NCBI GenBank assembly: GCA_965232015.1
Contig: OZ246946.1
Location: 806,001-870,000, forward strand
Length of the DNA: 64,000 nucleotides
Direction: 5' to 3'
Source of the DNA: JAJEAO01 sp963667635
Lineage (GTDB): Bacteria; Acidobacteriota; Vicinamibacteria; Marinacidobacterales; Marinacidobacteraceae
Shown: one piece after another, positions 24,596-34,219 of the stretch
Layout: the number at the start of each line of letters is the position of its first letter
Numbering within the stretch: position 1 is the first letter of the stretch
Position numbers and translations under genes: made by a program
Notes under the pieces: model-generated
The model's input: the letters and a program-made list of their open reading frames with translations, nothing else
Told to the model about the DNA's origin: nothing
The model's database searches: none

Positions 24596-25096
24596 TCATC
24601 CACAGGCGGCCAGCGCGGCGTCGTAGTCCGGTTCCCGGGTGATCTCGGGGACCAGCTCGGAATGGAGCACCTGCCCGTCCGAGCCCACGACCACAACGGC
24701 CCGGGCGAAGACGCCGGCGAGCTTGCCGTCGGTGATCCGGACGCCGTAGGCCGCGCCGAACGCGTCGTCCCGCATTTCGGAGGCGCACCGCACGCCTTCG
24801 ATGTTCTCGGCGGCGCAGAACCGGGCCTGGGCGAACGGGAGATCCCGGGAGACGCACAGGACCTGGACGCCTTCGAGCGCCGCCGCGGCCTCGTTGAACC
24901 GGCGCACCGAGGCGGCGCAGACCGGGGTGTCCACGCTGGGGAAGATGTTCAGGATCAGCTTGCCCTCGGAGAAATCGGCCAGCGAGACATCCGAGAGGTC
25001 GCCGCCGGTGAGGGTGAACGCCGGAGCAGCGTCGCCGGCCTGGGGGAGATCGCCGGAAATCGGGACGGGGTTGCCCCCGAGATTGACGGTCGCCAT
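24596..25096 (-). CDS. tpx: Thiol peroxidase (Tpx)
   Basis: 166 residues from the ATG at 25096, preceded by AGGAG at a normal distance; the reading frame is open far upstream but the Tpx sequence starts here. Peroxidatic Cys is in DTPVCAASVRRFN and the resolving Cys in RFCAAENIEG, the atypical 2-Cys pattern of Tpx. It reduces hydrogen and alkyl peroxides using thioredoxin. Upstream, divergently, is the HpcH/HpaI lipoprotein gene. Confidence 0.93.
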   Translation of the reverse strand: MATVNLGGNPVPISGDLPQAGDAAPAFTLTGGDLSDVSLADFSEGKLILNIFPSVDTPVCAASVRRFNEAAAALEGVQVLCVSRDLPFAQARFCAAENIEGVRCASEMRDDAFGAAYGVRITDGKLAGVFARAVVVVGSDGQVLHSELVPEITREPDYDAALAACG

Positions 25097-25291
25097 GGAA
25101 GAAAACTCCTGGGAAGGCCCCGTCCGTCGGCTCCGGAGGGAGGCCGCGGACGAGCGGAAGGGCCTCGGGGCTCCCGAGAGAGGCGAGGGGAGAACCCCGA
25201 GGGTCTGCGCGAAGGATCGGCCGCTGGTCGCGGGCTCCGACCGGGGCATAGGATAGTCGCCCTCGCCGAGCCATTGTCGGAGGAGCCCATC

Positions 25292-26242
25292 GTGATCGAA
25301 TCGAACCGACGCCTGTCCGTCACGCCGTCGCCGGCGGGCCCCGCCGCAACGCTCGCGACCGTTCTCGCGGTTGCGGTGGTGGGGTGCGCCGCCCCCTCCG
25401 AGGATCCGGCCCCCGCCGAGGATCCCGCCCCCGCGCCCGCCGATCCGGCCCGCTGGAACCGGATCATCGGGCTGCTCGAGGCGGGCGAGGTCGTCTTCGG
25501 CGTGTTCTCCGGCGAGCAGACGCCCGAGAGCGCCCGGCAGCGCGCCGGACTCGATCTCGCGGACTTCGTCTTCTATTCGATGGAGACCGGCCCGTTCGAC
25601 ATTCCGGGGATGGTGGCCTACCAGGAGGCGCTCTCCCCACCCGACGGGCGCGGTCCCGCCAACCCGCATCCGCTCGCGCTCCGGATTCCGCCGATCCGCG
25701 ACGACATGGACGAAGCCGCCGAGCGCACCGCGACCGGACTCGACGCCGGCGTCTATGCCGTCGTCTATCCGCACGTCGAGACGGCGGCGGAGGCGGCGCA
25801 CGCGGTGGCTTCCATGCGGCCGGTCGGGGCCGGCGGGCTCCGGGGGACGCCCGCCGCCGCGGCGCGACAGTTCGGCGTCTCCGAAGACGAGTACGCCACC
25901 CGCGCCGACGTGTGGCCCGCCGACCCCGACGGCGAGCTGGTGAACATGCTCCTCATCGAGGACCGGATCGGCGTGGAGAACGCTCTCGAGATCGTGAGCA
26001 CCCCCGGAGCCAGCATCGCCTTTCCCGGTCCCGGGGATCTGCGCCGCGCCTACGAGGGGGACATGGAGGCGGTCGAGGGGGCGATCCAGACGGTCCTCGC
26101 GGCCTGTCTCGAAGCCGATGTTCCCTGCGGCATCACCGCCGGCCCCCAGGACATCGCCACCCGGATCGACCAGGGATTCCGGGTGTTCATCGTGACTTCC
26201 GAGGAAGCGCTGGCAGCCGGCCACGCGGCCGCCGGACGCTGA
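25292..26242 (+). CDS. HpcH/HpaI aldolase family lipoprotein
   Basis: 316 residues from a GTG at 25292 with GGAGGAG seven bases upstream. The N-terminus carries a hydrophobic signal with the lipobox VVGC (Cys about residue 32) and then an Ala/Pro/Glu linker, so the protein should be lipid-anchored outside the cytoplasm. The rest is an HpcH/HpaI (citrate lyase beta-like) barrel: FGVFSGEQTPESA, FVFYSMETGPFDIP, LLIEDRIGVENALEIVSTPG and SIAFPGPGDL, with the metal-binding Glu and Asp. Family members are normally cytoplasmic aldolases acting on pyruvate-type donors. The aminotransferase gene follows after 33 bases, so a common pathway is likely. Confidence 0.8.
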   Translation: MIESNRRLSVTPSPAGPAATLATVLAVAVVGCAAPSEDPAPAEDPAPAPADPARWNRIIGLLEAGEVVFGVFSGEQTPESARQRAGLDLADFVFYSMETGPFDIPGMVAYQEALSPPDGRGPANPHPLALRIPPIRDDMDEAAERTATGLDAGVYAVVYPHVETAAEAAHAVASMRPVGAGGLRGTPAAAARQFGVSEDEYATRADVWPADPDGELVNMLLIEDRIGVENALEIVSTPGASIAFPGPGDLRRAYEGDMEAVEGAIQTVLAACLEADVPCGITAGPQDIATRIDQGFRVFIVTSEEALAAGHAAAGR

Positions 26243-26275
26243 GGTTCCCGGGACCCATCCCCCGGAGGAGAGCAA

Positions 26276-27634
26276 GTGGCTGAAGCCGTCACGGTCGCGG
26301 GCAGGAAGCAGGAGCTTCTCGCCCGGGACGCGGAACATCTGATCCATCCCATCCACAGCCCCAGCGCCATCGCCGGGGGCCACGTCTGGGTCCGCGGCGA
26401 GGGCGCCCGCCTCTACGACGCCGACGGCCGGGAGTACGTGGATGCGCTTTCGGGGCTGTGGAACGTGCTCGCCGGGCACGGCCGCGCCGAGCTGGCCGAA
26501 GCGGCGGCCGCGCAGATGCGGGAGCTGGGCTACGCCTCCGGTTACGCCGGCAGCTCCAACCCCCGGGCCATCGCCCTCGCCGAACGGCTGGCGGAGCTGG
26601 CCTATCCGTCGGTCAACCGTTTCTTCCTCACCTCCGGCGGCGGCGAGTCCACCGACTCCTGCATCAAGACGGCCCGCTTTTTCTGGAAGGTGCGCGGCAA
26701 GCCGGACAAGACGAAGGTCATCTCCCGGATCTGGGGTTACCACGGGGTCACTCTGGCGGCCATGTGCGCGACCGGCATCGATGCGTACTGGCCCATGTTC
26801 GAGCCCCGGATCCCCGGGTTCCGGCACATCGGCTCGCCGTACCCCTACTTCTACGACCCGCCCCCCGGGAAGACGAAGGGTGAGGCGGCCGCCGACGAGC
26901 TGGAAGCCGCGATCCTCGAGGAGGGGCCCGACACGGTCGCGATGTTCATCGCCGAACCGGTCCAGGGCGCCGGGGGCGTCATCGTCCCGACCGACGACTA
27001 CTTCCCCCGGATCCGGGAGATCTGCGACCGCTACGACGTGTTGCTCGTCTCCGACGAGGTCATCACCGGGTTCGGACGGACCGGAACGATGTTCGGCCTC
27101 GAGCACTGGGGAATCGAGCCGGATCTGATGCAGTTCGCCAAGGCGATCACCTCGGGCTATATCCCGCTCGGCGGCATCGGCCTGTCCGACCGGGTGGCGC
27201 AGACGCTCGACGGGGCCGATCCGGTGTGGATGCACGCCTACACCTACAGCGCCCATCCCGTCGCCTGCGCCGTCGCGCTCCGCAATCTCGACATCATCCG
27301 TGACGAGGGCCTGATGGAGCAAAGCGCCGCCAGGGGCGAACAGCTTCTCGGCCTGCTCCGCGATTCGGTGGGTGACCACCCGCACGTGGGCGAGGTCCGG
27401 GGCAAGGGGCTGATGGCGGCTGTCGAGATCGTCAGGGACCGCGCCACCCGCGAGCTGTTCCCCGGCTCCGAGAAGGTCGGCCCCCGGGTGCTGGCCGCCA
27501 TGGACGCCCGCGGCGTCTTCAGCCGGGTACGGGGCGACGTCTTCGTCTGTGCGCCCCCGGCCGTCTCCACGGATACCGACCTGGAGCAGATCGCGAGCGC
27601 CCTCGCCGCCGGGCTGAAAGAAGTCCTCGGGTAG
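26276..27634 (+). CDS. Class III aminotransferase (PLP-dependent omega-aminotransferase)
   Basis: 452 residues from a GTG at 26276 with GGAGGAG six bases upstream. Features: GLWNVLAGHG, GGGESTDSCIKTARFFW (phosphate binding), RIWGYHG, VSDEVITGFGRTG with the Asp contacting the pyridine nitrogen, and the Schiff-base lysine in FAKAITSGYIPLGG. Class III enzymes move amino groups from beta- or omega-amino acids and amines to pyruvate or 2-oxoglutarate. Pairing with an HpcH/HpaI-type aldolase suggests breakdown of an amino-acid-like compound to a keto acid, but the exact substrate is not visible. Confidence 0.88.
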   Translation: MAEAVTVAGRKQELLARDAEHLIHPIHSPSAIAGGHVWVRGEGARLYDADGREYVDALSGLWNVLAGHGRAELAEAAAAQMRELGYASGYAGSSNPRAIALAERLAELAYPSVNRFFLTSGGGESTDSCIKTARFFWKVRGKPDKTKVISRIWGYHGVTLAAMCATGIDAYWPMFEPRIPGFRHIGSPYPYFYDPPPGKTKGEAAADELEAAILEEGPDTVAMFIAEPVQGAGGVIVPTDDYFPRIREICDRYDVLLVSDEVITGFGRTGTMFGLEHWGIEPDLMQFAKAITSGYIPLGGIGLSDRVAQTLDGADPVWMHAYTYSAHPVACAVALRNLDIIRDEGLMEQSAARGEQLLGLLRDSVGDHPHVGEVRGKGLMAAVEIVRDRATRELFPGSEKVGPRVLAAMDARGVFSRVRGDVFVCAPPAVSTDTDLEQIASALAAGLKEVLG

Positions 27635-27655
27635 CCGGCGCGAACTCCGCGCCGG
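27635..27655 (+). terminator. Hairpin directly after the aminotransferase stop
   Basis: CCGGCGCG and CGCGCCGG form an 8-bp stem with loop AACTC, beginning at the base after the TAG. No T tract follows, so it may be a factor-dependent end or a stabilising hairpin. Confidence 0.4.
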
Positions 27656-27765
27656 AGCCTATGGAGCGCCGGACTCAAGTCCGGCACCGAGCGTCCCGGT
27701 CAAATCTGGCCTGACCGTGCCGCACCCCCACCGGGAGAACTGGTGGAGAGCGGCGCTCCATGGGC
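27656..27765. repeat. Type A and type B hairpin repeats between convergent genes
   Basis: The type A copy at 27668-27685 (GCCGGACTCAAGTCCGGC) has loop CA instead of CC. The type B copy CCACCGGGAGAACTGG at 27728-27743 is followed by TGGAGAGCGGCGCTCCAT, the shared head in inverse orientation. The two units point towards each other with ATGGAGCG at the outer ends. Confidence 0.85.
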
Positions 27766-27800
27766 ATTGCCGGAATCGGTCGGCGCCGCGAAGTCGTTGG

Positions 27801-27820
27801 GCCCGGCGGCTGCGCCGGGC
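27801..27820 (-). terminator. Hairpin directly after the AI-2E permease stop
   Basis: GCCCGGCG and CGCCGGGC form a perfect 8-bp stem with loop GCTG, ending at the base next to the stop codon of the minus-strand permease gene. It lacks a T tract. Confidence 0.4.
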
Positions 27821-28986
27821 TCAGGCGGGGTCGCTGACGTAGCGCTCGCGGATCAGCCGCCACGCCGAAGCGGCGAACGCGGTCAGCGGGATGGCGAGGA
27901 CGGCGCCGGTGAGCCCGCCGAGCGCCGCGGTCCAGAACAGGACCGCCACGATGATCGCCATCCAGTGGAGGCCGGTCTCTTTCCCCATGATCCGCGGCGT
28001 GAGGATCCACCCCTCGATCAACTGAACCGCGACCAGGATCCCGGCCGCCATCGCGGCGAGCGGGAACCCGCCGCCGGTCTGCAGCCAGCCCAGCGGGACG
28101 GCGATCAGGAATCCGACGCCAGTGCCGAGGTACGGGATCACCGTGAGCAGGCCGAGGAAGAGGCCGAGGAGGAACCCGTAGCGCAACCCGATCGCGGTCA
28201 GTCCTACGGCCAGCAGAAGGCCCTGGAGGAGCGCCACCAGGAGTTGCGCCCGGAAAAAGACCGTCAGGCTGGTCACGAACTCGCGGATGAGTTGGACCAG
28301 GGTCTCGCGCGTCCGCGGGTTGACGAACCAGAGGGCGCGGTTCGGGTCGAGGGCGGGCGGGTCGCTCACCAGGAAGTAGCCGAAATAGAGCGGTAGAACC
28401 GCCCACGCGAGGAGGCTTCCGAGCCCGCGGACGATTCCGGCGCCGGCGGCGAGCGCCCCTTCGCCCAGAAGGCCCAACCCGGAGAGCAGGTCGTCCTGGT
28501 GGGAGAGGGCGAAGGCGCGGAGCTGCTGCCCGACCGGATGGGTCGCGAAGAACTCGGCCACGGCTGGCGCCGACGTCTCGGCGAGGGTCCGAGCGTCGGC
28601 GATCAGGGTCGGGATGGCGGTGGCGAGCTCGGCGGCCTGGGTCGCGATCCGGCGGCCGAAGACGACCCCGAAAGCGGTCAGGACGGCGGTGAGGGACAGA
28701 AAGACGGCCGTGAGCGCCGCCCACGCCGGGAGTCGAAGGCGGGTGTGGAACGCGCGGAACCACGGCTTGAAGACGAGCGCCGCAAGCCCGGCGACCGCGA
28801 GCGGGAGCAGCACGTGGGAAAACGCCGCGATGAACCGGTAGAGCAGCCAGCCCGCCGCGGCGGCGCCGGCGGCCACCACCAGCCACGACAGGATGGTGAC
28901 CGCGGCGCCGCGCGGGTCGGGTCCCCTCCACCGGGATCCGCCGCTCGTTTCGCCCTCCGCCCGGGGCCCGCTTCCGGTCCCGGCCA

Positions 28987-28987
<1 letters not shown>
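27821..28987 (-). CDS. AI-2E family transporter (permease)
   Basis: 388 residues from the ATG at 28987; the frame is open much further upstream inside ahcY, but that is shadow sequence. About eight membrane segments in the family layout: two pairs at residues 30-95, a long soluble middle part (100-190), then LPLYFGYFLVSD, LLTVIPYLGTGVGFL and LIEGWILTPRIMGKETGLHWMAIIVAVLFWTAALGG. The family includes AI-2 exporters and Na+/H+ antiporters, and most members are unassigned. The start codon overlaps the ahcY stop, so translation may be coupled. Confidence 0.88.
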
Positions 28988-30486
<1,499 letters not shown>

Positions 30487-30633
30487 GGAGTTCGTGCAGG
30501 GAAGAGGTGCGGAAGGAGCCGCGCTCGCTGGTTTTCAGGACGGTTGCAGACTCCGGGTTGAGGTGTGGCGAGCGGCGGCTTACAACGCGTGCGTTCAGGC
30601 AAGCCTGACCACGGGACGTGCGGGTAGGCCGCG

Positions 30634-30915
30634 CTACGAAGTCTCGTAAACAGTGTGGCTCAGGAGCTTTCCCTTGTCCTCGGAAGGCCGGTTCTTGTCC
30701 ACGACCCACGGTAGAGACTCACCGTAGGTCAGGGGAGAGACGGAGGGAAAGAAGCGCTCGAGCGTCGGATCGATTCGCATCGCCTTCCGGGCCGCGTCTC
30801 CAACTGGAATCGTGCCCACTTGCTTCCGGTCGGTTTTCTTCACCTTCATGATGTCTTGTCGTTCCTGTGGCATAGTTGGACTCGCATCCTTGCTCATCCG
30901 ACTCCTACTGTCCAT
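30634..30915 (-). CDS. Small hypothetical protein next to the Clp-fold protease
   Basis: 93 residues from an ATG at 30915 that overlaps the preceding protease gene by 22 bases; inner ATGs at 30897 and 30847 are possible. The sequence is charged and soluble (MKVKKTDRKQVGTIPVGDAARKAMRIDPTLERFF) and not related to anything I recognise. Base composition is less GC-rich than the surroundings, as in the protease gene. The overlap suggests the two are made together, perhaps as protease and partner. Confidence 0.6.
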   Translation of the reverse strand: MDSRSRMSKDASPTMPQERQDIMKVKKTDRKQVGTIPVGDAARKAMRIDPTLERFFPSVSPLTYGESLPWVVDKNRPSEDKGKLLSHTVYETS

Positions 30916-31814
30916 GTCCCGGACGTTGATTCGATGACCTTACCTACACCAGTGGATGGATGATTCACGATGTGCTTTAGCCGAATGTAGAGATCCCAGA
31001 CATCGGTCCAAATGGGATCGTCGAGTCCGTAGAGAACGATGTCAAGACCGCAGTTCCTGGCAAGATCGTGGTAGATGGGACGTCCATGTACTTTGGTCTC
31101 GGAAGGAACCAGAAATGGCTTGCTTTGAGCCTTGATCTGGTCCTCGCTCGAAGAGTGTAGTACACCTTTCTTCAGAAGTTTGACTGCGATGCTCTCGGCC
31201 AATGCCTGTTGCGATTGAATCCAGGCCATCTCGCGGGAGTCGTAGCGGCTCAGCTGTTGGAGAAACGGTTCAAGCCGTCCAGTTGAAGCAATCGCCTTCT
31301 CCATGAGTTCGTCGAAGCTTCTCCGTACGTCATGTGCAGCAATGTATTTGCTCGGATTGCCTTGGTCATCCCGAATGAGGATTTGCGGGTCGACGGGACC
31401 GAGCTCGGACGTGGAACTCATCATGATCTGCTTGGCGCCGAGACAGATCATCGTCGCGGCCGACTTGGCCGCCTTGGGGACGATTACAGAGAATCGCCCG
31501 CCTGAGAAGGCATCACATACGTTCACAATACGTTCAGCGGCAAGGGCGTCCCCGCCGAGGGAGTTCAAGATGAGGAATAGACGTCGGTCCGGCGTGATCG
31601 TGTTCCGAAGCACTTCCTCCAGCATGTCGGCATCTTCATTCTCGATCATGACGGGTCGAGAAAACGAAGTGAAGAAGGCCACAACACAGGCATCTCCGAG
31701 TCGGCTCTCGATGGACCGATACAGGGGGTGTCGAACTCCAGGCGCCTGGTTGACTTCACTCTGCAGCCGAGCGTACACACCCGCGTCGGTCGAGGGAGCC
31801 GGGGTAGGGGACAA
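30894..31814 (-). CDS. SDH family Clp-fold serine proteinase
   Basis: 306 residues from a TTG at 31814 with GGAGG upstream. It fits the serine dehydrogenase proteinase (SppA/ClpP-like crotonase fold) family: LFLILNSLGGDALAAERIVN, then FSVIVPKAAKSAATMICLGAKQIMMSSTSELGPVDPQI, where the Ser in AKSAAT is the expected nucleophile. There is no signal peptide or membrane anchor, so it is cytosolic, unlike typical SppA. Codon use (ATG, TTT, AAG, CGT-rich) and lower GC stand out from neighbours and suggest transfer. It makes a two-gene unit with the 93-residue protein. Confidence 0.8.
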   Translation of the reverse strand: MSPTPAPSTDAGVYARLQSEVNQAPGVRHPLYRSIESRLGDACVVAFFTSFSRPVMIENEDADMLEEVLRNTITPDRRLFLILNSLGGDALAAERIVNVCDAFSGGRFSVIVPKAAKSAATMICLGAKQIMMSSTSELGPVDPQILIRDDQGNPSKYIAAHDVRRSFDELMEKAIASTGRLEPFLQQLSRYDSREMAWIQSQQALAESIAVKLLKKGVLHSSSEDQIKAQSKPFLVPSETKVHGRPIYHDLARNCGLDIVLYGLDDPIWTDVWDLYIRLKHIVNHPSTGVGKVIESTSGTWTVGVG

Positions 31815-31838
31815 GAGCGGCCTCCAGTGGAACGAGGA

Positions 31839-32729
31839 TTATGGCACGGCGCGCGCGGAGGCAGGCGGGCTGGCCGTGCGGCCGATGAGCGTGGTCAGGA
31901 GAAAGCCGGCCACGACCGCGGCCATGGCGAGACCGATGTCGCCGAGGTCGGGGGCGAAGCGGGTCCCGGACGCGGTCTGGAACGGCCAGAGACCGGCCGC
32001 CGCGCCCGCGAGCAGCCCGAGCAGGACGCCGAGCGTCGCATGTTGGTGCTTCTCGAGGCAGAAGCGGACGAGGCGGGCGCCGAGGACCACGCCGAGGACG
32101 ATTCCGGCGAGGAAGGGCAGGATCGCCCACGCGGCCGGGAGCAGGGCCGTCGTCCCCCGGAGCGCATCACCCACGCGGTCGGCGGCGTCGAGGAACGGCA
32201 CGTACATGCCCATGAGCAGCAGGAGGTAGCTCCCGCTGATCCCGGGGAGGACCATGGCGAAGGCGGCGATCAGACCGGCCGCGAAGAAGACGATGGCGGA
32301 CGGATTCATGGCTTCGGCGGCCCCGATCTGCGCCAGCACCGGCAACAGGGTCGCGGTGAGGCCGAGCGCCGCTCCGACGACGAAGGCCGGGCCCTTGCGG
32401 CCGCTCATGCCGAGCAGGACCGGGATGCCGCCGACCGTCAGCCCCAGAAAGAGACCGAGCGCCGCCACCGGATGGCGCGTCAGCAGGTCCCGTGCGGTAC
32501 CGGCCACGAGGAACATGGCGACGAGGGCGGCTCCGACGGCGATCCCGAGCGACAGCAGCGATCCGGCCCGGAACCGGAGCGAGCTCAGGTCGGCGACGGC
32601 GCCCACGAGACGGGGGTAGGCGCCGACCGCGAGGATCATGGTGCCGCCGCTGACTCCAGGAATGAGGGACGCGAGACCGGCGAGGATCCCGGCCAACGCG
32701 CATCGGAGCGGCTGGACCCTCGCAAACAC
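31839..32729 (-). CDS. DUF368 membrane protein (PopT-like undecaprenyl-phosphate flippase)
   Basis: 296 residues from a GTG at 32729, almost all membrane segments. The two internally repeated signatures PGVSGGTM (residues 24-31) and PGISGSYLLLLMGMY (middle) define DUF368. Members of the family have been identified as translocases that recycle undecaprenyl phosphate across the inner membrane for cell-wall synthesis. No partner gene is adjacent. The divergent FetA-like gene starts 32 bases away, so the promoters must lie in that short gap or overlap. Confidence 0.85.
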   Translation of the reverse strand: MFARVQPLRCALAGILAGLASLIPGVSGGTMILAVGAYPRLVGAVADLSSLRFRAGSLLSLGIAVGAALVAMFLVAGTARDLLTRHPVAALGLFLGLTVGGIPVLLGMSGRKGPAFVVGAALGLTATLLPVLAQIGAAEAMNPSAIVFFAAGLIAAFAMVLPGISGSYLLLLMGMYVPFLDAADRVGDALRGTTALLPAAWAILPFLAGIVLGVVLGARLVRFCLEKHQHATLGVLLGLLAGAAAGLWPFQTASGTRFAPDLGDIGLAMAAVVAGFLLTTLIGRTASPPASARAVP

Positions 32730-32761
32730 GCGCGAAGTTTAGGCGCGGCACAATCCGCCTC

Positions 32762-33373
32762 ATGTTCTCCGTGTCGGAGCTGGAAGTCGGGGGCCTCCCG
32801 GCGCTCACGTTCGAGGTGGCGGCGGGGCGGGTCCTCGCGGTGTCCGGGCCGTCCGGTGCGGGAAAGACCCGGCTCCTGCGGGCGCTGGCGGACCTGGACC
32901 CGGCGCCGGGACGGGTCGCCTGGGACGGAGTGGAGCGGACCGGGATGCCCGCCCCGCAGTGGAGGCGCCTGGTCGGTCTTCTTCCGGCGGAGCCTCGATT
33001 CTGGGAGCGATCGGTGCGCGGCCACTTTCCCGCTGGCGCGAGCGGACTCGAGGCCGGGTTCCGGGAACTGGGCCTCGACCCGGGCCGACTCGACGACGAC
33101 CCGGCCCGCCTCTCGACGGGGGAACGCTCCCGGGTCGCCGTGCTGCGGCTACTGGCCCGACGACCGCGGGTGCTGCTCCTCGACGAACCGACGGCGAATC
33201 TGGACGCGGACGCGTCGGCGCGCGTCGTGCGCCTCCTCACCTGCTCCCTCCGCCAGCGCCCGGCGGCGGCGATCTGGGTATCCCACCGGCCCGAGGAAGT
33301 GCGGGGCGCCGACCAGGTGCTGTGTCTTCCGGGCGGGGAGCTGGCGGAGGGTTCGATGGAGGCTGCCCCGTGA
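32762..33373 (+). CDS. ABC transporter ATP-binding protein, FetA-like
   Basis: 203 residues, a single short ABC domain. Walker A GPSGAGKTR (residues 29-37), signature LSTGERSRVAVLR, Walker B VLLLDEPTANLD, and the switch His in WVSHRPEE. The size and the following UPF0014 permease match the FetA/FetB (YbbL/YbbM) iron-efflux type system. The stop overlaps the permease start by 4 bases. Confidence 0.85.
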   Translation: MFSVSELEVGGLPALTFEVAAGRVLAVSGPSGAGKTRLLRALADLDPAPGRVAWDGVERTGMPAPQWRRLVGLLPAEPRFWERSVRGHFPAGASGLEAGFRELGLDPGRLDDDPARLSTGERSRVAVLRLLARRPRVLLLDEPTANLDADASARVVRLLTCSLRQRPAAAIWVSHRPEEVRGADQVLCLPGGELAEGSMEAAP

Positions 33374-34158
33374 TTTCGCTCACCGCGACCGACCTGCTGC
33401 TCTGTTTCCTCGCCGTGGGGGCGCTCGCGGCCGCGGCGTGGGCGGCGCGGCTCGGGATCTCCGGGCAGCTCCTGTGGCTCGCGGTCCGGGCTTCGGCTCA
33501 GCTCCTCCTTCTCGGGCTCGTGCTCCGGTTCGTGATCGGCTCGACGAGCCTCCCGATCGTCGCGCTGATGGCGGTCGTGATGCTGCTCGTCGCCGCCCGT
33601 GAGGCGCGCCGCCGGCAGCAGCGCCCGCTCGCCGGGCGGTCCGGGTACGTCGTGTCCGCGGCGGCGATGTTCCTGTCGTCGTTCCTGTGCGCCGCCTTCG
33701 CGCTCGTCGTCGTTCTCGGTCCCGACCCGTGGTGGACGCCCCGGTTCGCGATCCCGCTGCTCGGGATGCTGCTCGGGAACACGATGAACGGCGTGGCGCT
33801 CTCCGCCGAGCGTCTCACCGGCTCGGTCGTGTCGAGTCGGGACATCATCGAGCAGCGGCTCGCACTCGGCGAGACCCGCGAGACGGCGATCTCGGGGCTC
33901 GTCAGGGAGAGCGCCCGCGCCGGGCTGATTCCGATCTTCAACGCGATGGCCGCCGCCGGGATCGTGAGCCTTCCGGGGATGATGACCGGACAGATCCTCG
34001 CCGGCGCGCCGGTCGGGGAGGCGGTGCGCTACCAGGTGATGATCCTGCTCCTGATCGCGGCGGGAACCGGTTTCGGGGTGCTCGCTTCGGTGCGGATCAC
34101 CGCCCGCCGGCTGTTCGACGATCGGCATCGCCTCCGGCTGGACCGTCTGAAGGGCTGA
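33370..34158 (+). CDS. ABC transporter permease, FetB/UPF0014 family
   Basis: 262 residues from a GTG at 33370 that overlaps the ATPase stop (GTGA). Seven or so membrane segments, with the UPF0014 blocks LLGMLLGNTMNGVALSAERL, GETRETAISGLVRESARAGLIPIFNAMAAAGIVSLPGMMTGQILAG, shown here as separate parts of one loop region. E. coli FetB with FetA exports iron and protects against peroxide. The same role is inferred. Confidence 0.88.
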   Translation: MISLTATDLLLCFLAVGALAAAAWAARLGISGQLLWLAVRASAQLLLLGLVLRFVIGSTSLPIVALMAVVMLLVAAREARRRQQRPLAGRSGYVVSAAAMFLSSFLCAAFALVVVLGPDPWWTPRFAIPLLGMLLGNTMNGVALSAERLTGSVVSSRDIIEQRLALGETRETAISGLVRESARAGLIPIFNAMAAAGIVSLPGMMTGQILAGAPVGEAVRYQVMILLLIAAGTGFGVLASVRITARRLFDDRHRLRLDRLKG

Positions 34159-34219
34159 CGGGGCTCCGGTCGCGGTGGCCGTGTGGGATACTGCCCCGCT
34201 TCGGAGGAAACGCGCCCCC

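Noticed and set aside
25097..27385. Very long minus-strand frame upstream of tpx
   Set aside because: It is antisense to the aldolase and aminotransferase genes and has no domain content; tpx starts at 25096.
30487..30633. Possible SAH riboswitch upstream of ahcY
   Set aside because: The conserved core of the SAH riboswitch was not found on the minus strand.
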